Assembly: GCA_030426345.1 (NCBI GenBank)
Contig: JAUHYU010000002.1
Coordinates: 50,075-114,074, forward strand
DNA length: 64,000 nt
Direction: 5' to 3'
From: Bacteroidia bacterium
Lineage (GTDB): Bacteria > Bacteroidota > Bacteroidia > Cytophagales > Cyclobacteriaceae
The position numbers and the translations under genes were made by a program. Positions within the stretch are counted from its first letter, which is position 1. Each line of letters begins with the position of its first letter. Positions 45,166-54,282 of this stretch are shown here, one piece after another. The notes beneath the pieces were generated by a model, which worked only from the letters and a program-made list of their open reading frames with translations, ran no database searches and was not told the DNA's origin.

Positions 45166-48051
45166 ATGACAACAAAACCAAAAAAACCAATAATGATTAT
45201 TTCAAAATATCCATTTTTGAATGTAATTCTCCTGCCTGCTTTGATATTACTTTTTGTCTCTGGAACCTATGAAAAATTGGATCAGAGTGGATTGAAAGAA
45301 TTATCTGAAGGCCAAAATTACAACCCCGATAACTATAATCAAGTCAACATGCCCTCACACGAAGGGATAACTTTTAGTCAGGTAGAAGTTAATTTGTGGA
45401 GAGACCGCGCTGTGAATGGTCCATATAAATCTGATAACGATGCCTTTGCAAACAGTCCCGGTATTTGGGATGGAATTGTAATTAAGGCCAACCTACTTAC
45501 CACAGCACAAAACACTGCAAATGATTATTTTAACGGCAACTTTAGCAATGAGTCAGCATTTCAAAGATTAGGGTTTAGAACTATGATGGCTGCTTTTGTC
45601 TATCTTATTAAAGGGGATGCTACAAAAGGGGCATTGGTAAAATCAAAATTATTAGCTCAAGTAAATGCCCCAAATATCCATTGGACCGGACTGCCGGATG
45701 CACCTACAGAGACAATTATGTTTTCAGCTGCATGGATTATCCGTTTATTTCATGCCTATGATTACACCTATGATTTATATACTGTTCAAGAAAGGGCTAC
45801 AATTGACGCATGGTTTTTAGCAGCAGCTATATATTTTCAAAATGGCCTTAACTACTCCCTGACCAATTATTTATTTCCAAACCGAGCGATAGGGGATTAT
45901 GAGACCAAAAATTACGGTTATACCCATTCCTCCCAGCCTCCTGAATTGAATACAAGTTATGCATGGATCGACTCGGGAGGTAATAGACATAATTTGTACC
46001 CGCATGTCGGATACTGGTATAATAATAAGCGTGGGGTATTAGCTTCTTGTGTAGGATTGCTTGGAGTTTATTTCAACAACCAAACAATGATTGATGACAG
46101 CAAATTGTATTTTAAAGAATGGATGAAATTTGGTGTTTTCCCTGATGGAACTCAAGTGGAATACAACAGAAATACCTCCAGCGCTCCACAACAAGGGTCA
46201 ATAGGGTATGCGTCAATCAATATTGAAGCATGCCTATTGGTGGCAAAGTGGTTAATGGATAATAAGTCAGATACAGAACTTTATACCTATTCTACTACAG
46301 ATGGCTTTAAAGGAACCGAAATTGGTGGTGTAAATGGAAATGGTAGGGGTTCAAAAAGTTTGTTTAATATTCTTTTGACATTTTCAGAACACATGGATGG
46401 TTCAGTTCTTAGATATACAGGCAGTGTGGCTGATGCCAATTTGCAGGACGCCTATTCGGAAAACGCAAACCGATACTACCAACAAGATGTGATATTGAGC
46501 CTGGCAAATATTTACTACCATTCGCAACGTTTCCAAGATATTTATATGCGAACAGCACCCGGCACCATACCTTATAGTGGCGGGCGATATGGTGAAGGCC
46601 CTAATGGATGGACCTGGGGAAATGGATTGAGTTTGGTAGGGTACCAATTTCAATACGCAGGGACTGAGAATATCTCCTCAAACCAAAGAACTGCAGCGGA
46701 TGAAAACCTTTCCTCACGTGAAGGGATAACTTTTGGCCAGATAGATGTTGATGTGTGGAGAGATCGGGCCTTAAATGGTCCATACAAATCTGATAACGAT
46801 GCCTTTGTAAACAGTCCCGGTATTTGGGACGGAATTGTAAATAAAGCCAACCTACTGACCACGGCACAAAACACTGCAAATGATTATTTTAACGGTGATT
46901 TTAGTGATGGACCAACCTTTCAAAAATTAGGGTTTAGGACCATGATGGCTGCCTTTGTTTATCTCGTCAAAGGGGATGCTGCAAAAGGGGCATTGGTAAA
47001 AGCAAAATTATTAGCTCAGGTAAATGCCCCAAATATCCAGTGGACTGATCTCCCTGATTTGCCTACGGAGCCAATGATGTTTTCTGCAGCATGGGTAATC
47101 CGCTTATTTCATGCCTATGATTACACTTATGATTTATATACGGCTGAAGAAAAGGCCTCAATAGACGCATGGTTTTTAGCTGCAGCTACAAGTTTTCAAA
47201 CTGGCTTAAATTATTCATTGAGTAAATATTTATTTCCAAACAGAACAATGGGGGATTATAACACCAAAAATTATGGCTATACTGAATCCACTCAACCACC
47301 AGGATCTAATATAAATTATGCATGGATCGACTCCATGGGCAATAGACATAATTTATATCCACATATCGGGTACTGGTATAACTATAGGCGGGGAACCTTA
47401 GCTACTTGTATGGGATTGCTTGGAATTTATTTCAATGACCAAACAATGATAGATGACAGCAAATTGTATTTTAAGGAATGGATAAAATTTGGAGTTTTCC
47501 CTGATGGAACTCAAGTGGAGTATAACAGAAATACCTCAAGCGCCCCACAACAAGGTTCGGTATACTTTGCCTCGATCAATATAGAAGAATGCCTGTTGGT
47601 AGCTAAATGGTTATCCGATAATAGGTCGGATACAGAGCTTTATGACTATTCCACAGTAGATGGCTATAATGGGACTGAAATTGGTGGTATAAATGGAAAT
47701 GGTAGGGGTTCCAAAAGTTTGTTTAATATTCTTTTGACATTTTCAGAACACATGGACGGTAAAGTGCTTAGATATAGAAGTAGTGTGGCTGATGCGAATT
47801 TGCAAGACGCCTATTCGCAAATAACAAATCGCTACTATCAGAATGATTTGATTTTATGTTTGGCAAATCTTCACTTCAAGTACCAGAGATTCCAGGATAT
47901 TTATATGCGAGCGGCACCGGGTACAATACCTTATAGCGGTGGGCAATATGCTGCTGGCCAAAATGGATGGACATGGGGCAATGGATTAAGTTTGGTTGGT
48001 TATCAATTTCAGTATGCGGGGAGAGAGGAGATTACAAATCTATACGAGTGA
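45166..48051 (+). CDS. Double-domain alginate-lyase-like exported protein
   Basis: 961 aa. A signal or anchor helix (FLNVILLPALILLFVSGTYE, about 17-36) precedes two tandem copies of the domain seen in the previous gene. Copy 1 is residues about 60-500 and copy 2 about 515-955. Each copy repeats the landmarks GITFxQ, WRDRAxNGPYKSDNDAF, NSPGIWDGIV, NTANDYFNG, FPDGTQVEYNRNTSSAPQQG and GNGLSLVGYQFQYAG. All aromatic and His residues of the first gene are kept in both copies, so both may be active. It arose by duplication of the neighbour followed by fusion. The last 125 bases of copy 1 are almost identical to the end of the first gene, whereas copy 2 is diverged there. Confidence 0.72.
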   Translation: MTTKPKKPIMIISKYPFLNVILLPALILLFVSGTYEKLDQSGLKELSEGQNYNPDNYNQVNMPSHEGITFSQVEVNLWRDRAVNGPYKSDNDAFANSPGIWDGIVIKANLLTTAQNTANDYFNGNFSNESAFQRLGFRTMMAAFVYLIKGDATKGALVKSKLLAQVNAPNIHWTGLPDAPTETIMFSAAWIIRLFHAYDYTYDLYTVQERATIDAWFLAAAIYFQNGLNYSLTNYLFPNRAIGDYETKNYGYTHSSQPPELNTSYAWIDSGGNRHNLYPHVGYWYNNKRGVLASCVGLLGVYFNNQTMIDDSKLYFKEWMKFGVFPDGTQVEYNRNTSSAPQQGSIGYASINIEACLLVAKWLMDNKSDTELYTYSTTDGFKGTEIGGVNGNGRGSKSLFNILLTFSEHMDGSVLRYTGSVADANLQDAYSENANRYYQQDVILSLANIYYHSQRFQDIYMRTAPGTIPYSGGRYGEGPNGWTWGNGLSLVGYQFQYAGTENISSNQRTAADENLSSREGITFGQIDVDVWRDRALNGPYKSDNDAFVNSPGIWDGIVNKANLLTTAQNTANDYFNGDFSDGPTFQKLGFRTMMAAFVYLVKGDAAKGALVKAKLLAQVNAPNIQWTDLPDLPTEPMMFSAAWVIRLFHAYDYTYDLYTAEEKASIDAWFLAAATSFQTGLNYSLSKYLFPNRTMGDYNTKNYGYTESTQPPGSNINYAWIDSMGNRHNLYPHIGYWYNYRRGTLATCMGLLGIYFNDQTMIDDSKLYFKEWIKFGVFPDGTQVEYNRNTSSAPQQGSVYFASINIEECLLVAKWLSDNRSDTELYDYSTVDGYNGTEIGGINGNGRGSKSLFNILLTFSEHMDGKVLRYRSSVADANLQDAYSQITNRYYQNDLILCLANLHFKYQRFQDIYMRAAPGTIPYSGGQYAAGQNGWTWGNGLSLVGYQFQYAGREEITNLYE

Positions 48052-48081
48052 GTCAATGTGATAGGCGCATAATTGTTCTAT

Positions 48082-48095
48082 TTAACATAATATTA
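48082..48095. repeat. Direct repeat TTAACATAATATTA, left copy
   Basis: A 14-base repeat directly next to the 144-bp hairpin. The identical right copy is at 48767-48780. The two bracket a 685-base non-coding segment. Confidence 0.85.
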
Positions 48096-48239
48096 ATTAT
48101 ATAACATTATTAGCATTTTACGGCCAGGCCGCCAGGCATGGTCAATATAAGATCAGTTATCGAATCTTCAGTTCGATAACGTTACCGATCTTATGTTAAA
48201 GTAAAATGCGGCCTCATCATTCTGCAGCTGTTATATAAT
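48096..48239. repeat. 144-bp nested inverted-repeat element (MITE-like or recombination site)
   Basis: Four stems are nested in order: ATTATATAAC (48096) with GTTATATAAT (48230); GCATTTTAC (48113) with GTAAAATGC (48201); ATAAGATC (48147) with GATCTTAT (48187); and GTTATCGAA (48156) with TTCGATAAC (48172), around a 7-base loop. The gaps between stems are asymmetric. This could be a miniature transposable element, a folded recombination site or a structured RNA; it is far larger than a terminator. Confidence 0.85.
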
Positions 48240-48518
48240 TAGACGTTATTTTAAATAGCCGCTCGGCCAGCGCACAAACCCTGCGCTCTGCCGTGCCCTG
48301 ACCAAGCGCCTATTAATAGTTTCCCAACGCTCTTTCAGGCTAAGGCCTGATCACCAGCCCAAATGCAAGAGAATCTCAGGCAAAGCTTGTCGTTCAAAAT
48401 TTCGTTATTTGGATAATTGTTCAGTTCGTTTTCAAATACATCATTCTCAGCGATTGGGAATTTGCCTGTGATACACTTGCTTGCCAACGCTTTGTTTCGG
48501 CACAGCTCACCACCAGTA

Positions 48519-48556
48519 CGTCATTCCGGAAGCAGCGCAGCGGATATTCGGAATCT
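48519..48556. repeat. CGTCATTCC-type intergenic repeat (partial)
   Basis: CGTCATTCCGGA is followed 17 bases later by TTCGGAATC, forming a short hairpin. The same repeat family appears more fully at 62900-63015. Confidence 0.55.
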
Positions 48557-48766
48557 CTTTAGAGTTCTAACCAGAATCTGAATGGCTCACAGGTTAGTCA
48601 TATTCCATCTGTGTTCGCTTTGTCGCTCAAGCCGCTAGGCTCATACTTTTTTCATTGATAAAAAAGTAAACAAAAAATCTAGACAGAAAAATGCTTCCGC
48701 CCACAGGCCAATACCAACCCCGCTTTTCTGTCAGGCCAGCCCGCCCAGAGGTTGATGAGATTCTAC

Positions 48767-48780
48767 TTAACATAATATTA
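48767..48780. repeat. Direct repeat TTAACATAATATTA, right copy
   Basis: Identical to 48082-48095. It overlaps the TAA of the terminal nuclease gene of the defence-like operon. Confidence 0.85.
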
Positions 48781-49926
48781 GAGGCCTATTGATGCGGACT
48801 TTTTTTCTGTTATGTTCAACTTAAGTCCTTCCTCTGAAATCCAGTTGCTCTTACTCTCATTTAGTTTAAAAACGTAGAATAATTTGGTTGCATCGAGCGC
48901 ATTTTCTAGAATACACAATCGGTAATTTAGTTGTGTAGAATGCTTATACTCATTTGGTGTTAATTCAATACTACCTAGCGCATTTGATAACCCCTTTACC
49001 TCTAACAGCAATCTGGTATTGTCATGTGATGCCTCAAGATCCCATCCTACATTATTCTTGCTAACATCTTCAATAAGAAAGCCTCTCTTTTCAAAATATT
49101 CAGCGGTTGCATCCATCGCAGTTAGTTCAACCTTTTTTCTTTTTTCTACATCAGGTTGCCAAGAACGTGATGATTTCTTTCTTCCAAGAGTTGTCTTTGG
49201 CAATTTGTTAAGCTTAATGTATTCCCAAATTGAATGGTTAATTTGATGATAAGGCTCACCCATGAAATACCAATGATTTGTTTGCCCTGGCTTATGATTA
49301 GGATCATTTGGAATTCTAAATACTCTTTGATCAGGTGGCAACAATACAGCGTTCTTGAAATTTGATTCGCATATGAATTCTGGTCTATTTCCTCTCATTT
49401 TACCATTTAGCTTTTGAAGCTTTCTGTAAAAAATTGCAATATGATACCACCCAATTATAAATTGACCTCCTGTATTTGGGTTTTTTGAAATGAAAATTAT
49501 TGTGACCTTATCAATTGAATTATCACTCTCATTAGCACCCAAGTGCTCAATTTTATAGTTACGATCCTTTTGATTTCGAGCATAGCCATAAAGCTTTCCA
49601 TTGATGTTTTTGAAATTGTATGCTTCTCCTCCATCCTTATTTTCAGTCACATATGAACCCGCCCCAGTTGGAATATCATCTTTATTTGAACCCTCATATT
49701 TATTCATCCAAGCGACTCTTAGAACTATAATTCTTTTATTGTAAATCGTCCAATTTGAACGTTTTGAAGGTTGATATGCTCCTGTAAATTCTGCAGGGTT
49801 TGATCTAATAATATTCCTTAGGATCAATCCTTTTTGAGACTTTTCATTTCTTTCAATTACTCCCTGTTTTACCAAAATATCCTCGGCTTCATTTGGAGTC
49901 AAAGAAAATATGCCATTTTGCGACAA
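48778..49926 (-). CDS. DUF3883-type PD-(D/E)xK nuclease with N-terminal sensor-like domain
   Basis: 382 aa and the last gene of the six-gene operon. The C-terminal domain (about 265-360) is DUF3883-like with TAMDATAEYFEKRGFLIEDV, GWDLEAS (about 293) and LLLEVKG (about 308). Together these supply the D...ExK residues of a PD-(D/E)xK nuclease. The middle part (about 130-200) has VTIIFISKNPNTGGQFIIGW followed by YHIAIFYRK. This GWY-x-x-A-x-x-YR pattern recurs in front of nuclease domains in other putative restriction enzymes and may be a DNA-reading module, though I hold that with low confidence. Together with the Dam-like methylase upstream it could be the cleaving half of a restriction-modification system. 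The gap to the previous gene is 40 bases. Confidence 0.72.
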   Translation of the reverse strand: MSQNGIFSLTPNEAEDILVKQGVIERNEKSQKGLILRNIIRSNPAEFTGAYQPSKRSNWTIYNKRIIVLRVAWMNKYEGSNKDDIPTGAGSYVTENKDGGEAYNFKNINGKLYGYARNQKDRNYKIEHLGANESDNSIDKVTIIFISKNPNTGGQFIIGWYHIAIFYRKLQKLNGKMRGNRPEFICESNFKNAVLLPPDQRVFRIPNDPNHKPGQTNHWYFMGEPYHQINHSIWEYIKLNKLPKTTLGRKKSSRSWQPDVEKRKKVELTAMDATAEYFEKRGFLIEDVSKNNVGWDLEASHDNTRLLLEVKGLSNALGSIELTPNEYKHSTQLNYRLCILENALDATKLFYVFKLNESKSNWISEEGLKLNITEKKSASIGL

Positions 49927-49966
49927 ATATTGCTGTAGGAAATCCGAACATTTTTTAGGTCACTCA

Positions 49967-50422
49967 TCAGAGAGTTTTAATAATCTTTTCAAAGGCATAA
50001 TTCTCAACAAACTCCTTCATAGTCTGCGTATTAAGATTGATTCCATACTCTGGATTCTTGACTGCTGAGTCTGTGAATAGCTGATTTGGTTCATTCCAAA
50101 CTGTACTTGGAAACAGATATTTAGTCGGTTTCTGACCATCTACAAACAGAACTAAACCAATCCCGAGATCATCTCTTAAACCTTGTTCTAATTCTTTTTT
50201 GGAAATAAAGGTGTAATTGGTTTTTTCAATGTTGATTTGACCGCAAAGAACATCAAATTCAGACTCCCCTACTCGATTTAGCACCCTAAAATTTGCTCCT
50301 TTATGATTCAAATAGCTCTGAATAACATGATGGTTTTCGGAAAGTATAAAGGCAGTTTTTATTATGGTCTGTGCTAGCTGATCTAGTTTGGAAATTGGAC
50401 GGAGTTTTGACCATTGATTCAA
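49967..50422 (-). CDS. Small protein of unknown function in the restriction-like operon
   Basis: 151 aa with no signal and no membrane helix. I do not recognise the family. The N-terminal half is helical (LDQLAQTIIKTAFILSENHH). The middle has FRVLNRVGESEFDVLCG and KTNYTFISKKELEQGLRDD. The end, GQKPTKYLFPSTVWNEPN, loosely resembles the C-terminal strand region of DUF4365-like nuclease folds, but no catalytic ExK is visible. It lies 6 bases after the methylase gene and is clearly part of the same transcript. Confidence 0.6.
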   Translation of the reverse strand: MNQWSKLRPISKLDQLAQTIIKTAFILSENHHVIQSYLNHKGANFRVLNRVGESEFDVLCGQINIEKTNYTFISKKELEQGLRDDLGIGLVLFVDGQKPTKYLFPSTVWNEPNQLFTDSAVKNPEYGINLNTQTMKEFVENYAFEKIIKTL

Positions 50423-50428
50423 ATCAGA

Positions 50429-51388
50429 TTATTTTCGTTCTGGATTAATCTTATTTTCACGTAATTCCTTCTTAGTCAATCTTAATGGATTTTTTTTAGT
50501 TACAAGTGCTTGGTCATAGTATTGATTGGTCCATACAACCTCATTACGTTCAAAACTATTACCATTACTTCCTTTTGTTATCGTATTTATAGTTTTTTTA
50601 GACCAACCTTTTGACTCTGGAAGCATTTCATTATATAAATCATTATCGTAACCACTTATAAAAATCATGCATTTACATTTTCTAGCCACTTTTAACAGAT
50701 CTATATGGAACTGCTCCTCATATTGATCATTGTTATATCCTTTTGTTCTTTTCGCAAAATATGGTGGATCAAGGTAAACGAGAGTGGCAGGTCTCCTATT
50801 AAACATTTGTAACAATTCAGATGCCTCTTTTCTTTCAACTCTTACATCTTTTAATCTACTGACAACTTTAGACAGCCTTTCAGGTAAATTATTCCATCTA
50901 TTGACTCTTGCTTCTTTTCCATTTCTTGAATAGGATTGAGAATATGAAAACCCTCCTTTAACTTCTCCAAAAACACCATTGATTGCCATCATAGATTGAA
51001 CCAAAAATTTACGAGCTCGTTCTAATTCACTATCTTCAATATTGCAAATTCTAGCATTTTCCAATTCTACTCTAGAATAAGGAGTAAGCTCAACTAATCT
51101 TATTAATTCAGCCTCATTATTGCGCAGCTGCTTAAATAAATTAATTATATCGTAATCAATATCATTAATTATCTCAATTAAAGCTGGTGGTTTTGCTAGA
51201 GTCAATGCTGCTGATCCGCAGAAGGCTTCTACCCAGCAATTATGTGGAGGTAGCTGTTGTGCAAGTTGAAATGCTATTTTGTTTTTTGATCCAAAATAAC
51301 CAAATGGAGTATTTACCTTCTTATATTTTAAATCTTTGGCATTTTCAAACGCTTGTACTTCTCTTTGCTTTGCTACCCCAACATCCAT
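50429..51388 (-). CDS. D12-class DNA adenine-N6 methyltransferase (Dam-like)
   Basis: A 319-aa methyltransferase. The SAM-binding motif is NTPFGYFGSKNKIAFQLAQQ (about 22) with WVEAFCGSAALTLAKP (about 52) and IEIINDIDYDIINLF (about 75). The catalytic motif is LVYLDPPYFAKRTKGY (DPPY near 205). The order SAM motif, target region, DPPY is that of Dam/D12 enzymes, which methylate adenine N6. The target sequence is unknown. It lies 2 bases after the DUF3883 gene and 6 before the small protein. It probably marks self DNA for the nucleases of the operon. Confidence 0.88.
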   Translation of the reverse strand: MDVGVAKQREVQAFENAKDLKYKKVNTPFGYFGSKNKIAFQLAQQLPPHNCWVEAFCGSAALTLAKPPALIEIINDIDYDIINLFKQLRNNEAELIRLVELTPYSRVELENARICNIEDSELERARKFLVQSMMAINGVFGEVKGGFSYSQSYSRNGKEARVNRWNNLPERLSKVVSRLKDVRVERKEASELLQMFNRRPATLVYLDPPYFAKRTKGYNNDQYEEQFHIDLLKVARKCKCMIFISGYDNDLYNEMLPESKGWSKKTINTITKGSNGNSFERNEVVWTNQYYDQALVTKKNPLRLTKKELRENKINPERK

Positions 51389-51390
51389 GA

Positions 51391-52398
51391 CTATTTTTTT
51401 TGCTTCAATTTACCTTTAAATTTTCCTTCTACAATGAATCCATTAGGACTTGTTTTCAATCGCAAGTCTTTCTCCAAATTCAAGGCAGGGTTATGGAACA
51501 TTATCGGTTCAAATTTCGTGGTTTGATTTTTAACATCAACCCCACCTTGATAATAAATCCAATATTTTTCTCCTAATTCTTTTGCTATGGCAAGTTCATT
51601 CGGAGTCCAAAAGAATCTGACGTCTTGTCCCTTTGAGCCCTTAACTTCAACAAATCTATCAAATTTCATGTTTTTAGCCTTTCCATTAAATGATTCTAAA
51701 TCATAACCGGCATTAACCCGCAATTTAGCAATCATACGCACACACTTTGATTCTGGAAGAAGTCCCTTACTTAATAATCTCTCACGTTCAAAATCCAAGA
51801 CTAATTTTTCAGCTAAATCTCCTAGTTCCTTTTTCTCTTTAAGCCACTCCAAATATTGATTCTCAGTCCATCCTTTGGGTTCATTAATAAATTCGGCAAT
51901 TGTTTCTAAATAAGTTATATTAACTTCATACCCAAAATCAGTTCTATTAAAAACTCCTAACTGCCTCATATGGTCAGCAACCCAATGATATTCACCCATG
52001 GGTGTACCATCAAACTCATTCCAAATTAGCGTATTCTTAGTTTCTATAAATGATTCCAAACACTTTCTTAAGGATGATCTTATCGGACCATCCATGTAGC
52101 ATTTCCTTAATAGGTAAGATTTTTGTGAATCAGACAAATTAAAAAGCTCTTCAGGGTTTAACTCAATAAAATCTATTCCATCACTAGTTAATTTGACTTT
52201 ATTTTTCCCTGGACTATAATCTAATAGACCAGCCATAACGGCATAATCAATACTCAATTCATGGTCTGGAATTCTCGCATCAATTGTAATATTTTTACAT
52301 TGATCAATAAGGCTACTAACTGATATCGCTGAATCACTTGAAAGTGTCTTTGCAAAAAGTAGAACTCTATTTAACTCTGATATACTATCAATTTCCAT
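51391..52398 (-). CDS. DUF3883-type PD-(D/E)xK nuclease-like protein
   Basis: 335 aa. The first 180 residues are helical with a winged-helix feel (LDYSPGKNKVKLTSDGIDFI). Residues about 190-300 form the DUF3883 domain: DLAEKLVLDFERERLL, AGYDLESFNG (about 232), RFVEVKGSKGQDVRFFWTPN (about 246) and LGEKYWIYYQGG. The D...E-x-K pattern predicts nuclease activity. Its start overlaps the 3' end of the helicase gene by 11 bases, so helicase and nuclease are translationally coupled and probably form a complex. It is not a close copy of the 48778 protein; only the DUF3883 core is shared. Confidence 0.75.
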   Translation of the reverse strand: MEIDSISELNRVLLFAKTLSSDSAISVSSLIDQCKNITIDARIPDHELSIDYAVMAGLLDYSPGKNKVKLTSDGIDFIELNPEELFNLSDSQKSYLLRKCYMDGPIRSSLRKCLESFIETKNTLIWNEFDGTPMGEYHWVADHMRQLGVFNRTDFGYEVNITYLETIAEFINEPKGWTENQYLEWLKEKKELGDLAEKLVLDFERERLLSKGLLPESKCVRMIAKLRVNAGYDLESFNGKAKNMKFDRFVEVKGSKGQDVRFFWTPNELAIAKELGEKYWIYYQGGVDVKNQTTKFEPIMFHNPALNLEKDLRLKTSPNGFIVEGKFKGKLKQKK

Positions 52399-54274
52399 AA
52401 AGTCTTCTCAGTTGATCAATTACTCTATTGAAATCTGCTTCTTCCTCGCTAGCTTCGCTCATATCATGAATTGATGAATCAAGATTTAATAATGCAAAGT
52501 CATCTTCAAGAATTTCAAACATCCGCTTTTGTTTCTCTTTAAGTCGATCATCAATGACATCATCAATTGAATCTTTCGCCATTAAAAAGTAGTAATGAAT
52601 TTGCTCGTCAGGGTCTAATCCGATTCTATGTATTCGATCGAGAGATTGTGTAAACTGGGCGCAATTAAATGTTCTGTCTACATAAATTGCGTGATGACAT
52701 ACCTTATGTAACGAGACAGATTCTGCGCATGCACTAGGATTCGCAATTAGAAGATTAAATTTATTTGATTCCTTAAATTCCCTTATCATTTTTTCTCTGT
52801 TATGAAATTCATCTTCATTGTCATCTTTAGGAATTTCACCATACACTAATCGTGGCTTGTATTCTGCGAATAAATTTTCTAACGTTTTTATGTTATGAAC
52901 AAAAGATGTCCATATAAGTACCTTTTCACCTCTATCTAAAATCTCTTTAGCTAACTTCATGGTTAATTCCAATTTTGGAGGTGTTTCAAAATTTGGATAA
53001 TTCTCAATCAATTCCGTAACACTTAGTCCAGTAGAGTTCATTGGAGGCACTTCAAATTCATAAGAAAATTGGGCCAATAATCCTGGATTTGACGCAATTT
53101 GCAACAACCTTATAGTTCTGGCTCGTCTCCAGTTTCTTAATCTTTGCCTTTCAACTGGAACCCTTTCCAATTCACTTAATACTTTGACAGCTATAGCATC
53201 GTAAATTGCCTTTTGTACAGGCTTCATTTTTACAGGAATCCTATGAATTTTAGGAGTTCTTAATTTGAGCTTACTTTTAGGTATTCTCCAAAATAATGGT
53301 CTAAGTTCGTCTCTTATACTACTCTGTGCATCTTTATCACTATTAATTCTATCCTTATAGGAATCAGAAGTGCCTAGTATATCTGTGTTAGGCCAAAGAA
53401 AGTTTATTTGAGACCATAAATCTTCTAACGAATTGGGTACAGGTGTACCTGTTAGAATGATTCTCCTTGTTGCAAACGGTGCTAGGGAAATTAATGTTGA
53501 AGACCATGCTCCCCCTTGTAATCTTTTTATGTAATGTGATTCATCAAGAATTAGTAAAACTTTATTCGATGTTAAAAACTTTGCTACCCATTCCTTATCA
53601 TTTGTGACCATTTGATAACTCATGATAATGAAATCTGCATTTTCAGCTTCTTTATGCAGTTTTTTTCTTTCTTTTATAGGGCCACTTATTCTAACTGAAA
53701 CTGGTACTTTACCGAAACATCCATTATATTCTTCCTCCCAAGACATAAAAGCAGCTCTAGGTGCTACAATCATAATCTTATTCACTTCATCTCGATCTTT
53801 CAATATTGAATATGCAGCAAGAGTAATAGTCGTTTTACCGCTTCCAGGAACAGAAAAATTAGCAGAGTTGCCTATTCCTACCATATGTGCAACTGCAGGA
53901 ATTTGATATGGTTTTAATGTGCGTGTAAAACCAGGAATATCTAGTTCTAAAGCTGGAGAATTCTTTAGCCTAATTCCCGCTTCAATTGATAATTCAAGAT
54001 CTCTTTCTTTACTTTCCTGCTTCGCGATTAATTCTTTTAGTTCACCTTTTACATCAATGTCTTGATGCTTTGATATAAAGTAATCTAAAACCTCTGATGA
54101 AACTTTGGATATTTCATCAATACTTGAGATTAATATTAATTGCCCATCTTCGTTTTCTTCAAATCCCAAAATATTCTCAAGGTAGATTGAATCTCTTCCA
54201 TCAAAACCTTCATCCGAAGATGTAATAAGCTTTAGTTCACTTCCGTCTAGAGAAATTGAATATTTAATTTCCAT
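52388..54274 (-). CDS. SNF2-family DNA helicase/translocase
   Basis: 628 aa. Helicase core 1 (about 125-330) has SVPGSGKTTITLAAY (Walker A, about 142), KIMIVAPRAAFMSWEEEYNG, LLILDESHYIKRLQGGAW (DESH, about 243) and RIILTGTPVPNSLEDLWSQI. Core 2 (about 410-580) has EKVLIWTSFVHNIKTLENLF, LLIANPSACAESVSLHK, and DRTFNCAQFTQSLDRIHRIG. The Q-x-x-x-R-x-x-R motif VI and DESH box place it with SNF2-type translocases. About 120 N-terminal residues have no clear homology. It is the motor of the six-gene system, 8 bases after the ParB-like gene. Confidence 0.88.
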   Translation of the reverse strand: MEIKYSISLDGSELKLITSSDEGFDGRDSIYLENILGFEENEDGQLILISSIDEISKVSSEVLDYFISKHQDIDVKGELKELIAKQESKERDLELSIEAGIRLKNSPALELDIPGFTRTLKPYQIPAVAHMVGIGNSANFSVPGSGKTTITLAAYSILKDRDEVNKIMIVAPRAAFMSWEEEYNGCFGKVPVSVRISGPIKERKKLHKEAENADFIIMSYQMVTNDKEWVAKFLTSNKVLLILDESHYIKRLQGGAWSSTLISLAPFATRRIILTGTPVPNSLEDLWSQINFLWPNTDILGTSDSYKDRINSDKDAQSSIRDELRPLFWRIPKSKLKLRTPKIHRIPVKMKPVQKAIYDAIAVKVLSELERVPVERQRLRNWRRARTIRLLQIASNPGLLAQFSYEFEVPPMNSTGLSVTELIENYPNFETPPKLELTMKLAKEILDRGEKVLIWTSFVHNIKTLENLFAEYKPRLVYGEIPKDDNEDEFHNREKMIREFKESNKFNLLIANPSACAESVSLHKVCHHAIYVDRTFNCAQFTQSLDRIHRIGLDPDEQIHYYFLMAKDSIDDVIDDRLKEKQKRMFEILEDDFALLNLDSSIHDMSEASEEEADFNRVIDQLRRLYGN

Positions 54275-54282
54275 ACCCTTCT

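Larger units (their letters stand above)
48052..48777. other. Non-coding, repeat-rich border of the accessory region
   Basis: 726 bases without a gene. They contain the 144-bp nested hairpin, two copies of TTAACATAATATTA (48082-48095 and 48767-48780), a CGTCATTCCGGA repeat (48519), and stretches of unusually GC-rich sequence (GCCGCTCGGCCAGCGCAC). The second TTAACATAATATTA copy includes the stop codon of the nuclease gene. Confidence 0.7.

Noticed and set aside
46402-46879. Minus-strand ORFs within the double lyase gene
   Set aside because: They repeat in the same place in the first lyase gene as antisense shadows of the conserved GPNGWTWGNG segment.
48096-48239. Integron attC site with a cassette array
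   Set aside because: The hairpin and nearby ATTTAAC and GTTATTT-like ends recall attC boxes, but the R-box pairing is incomplete and no integrase or regular array of gene-plus-site units is visible, so it is kept only as a hypothesis.
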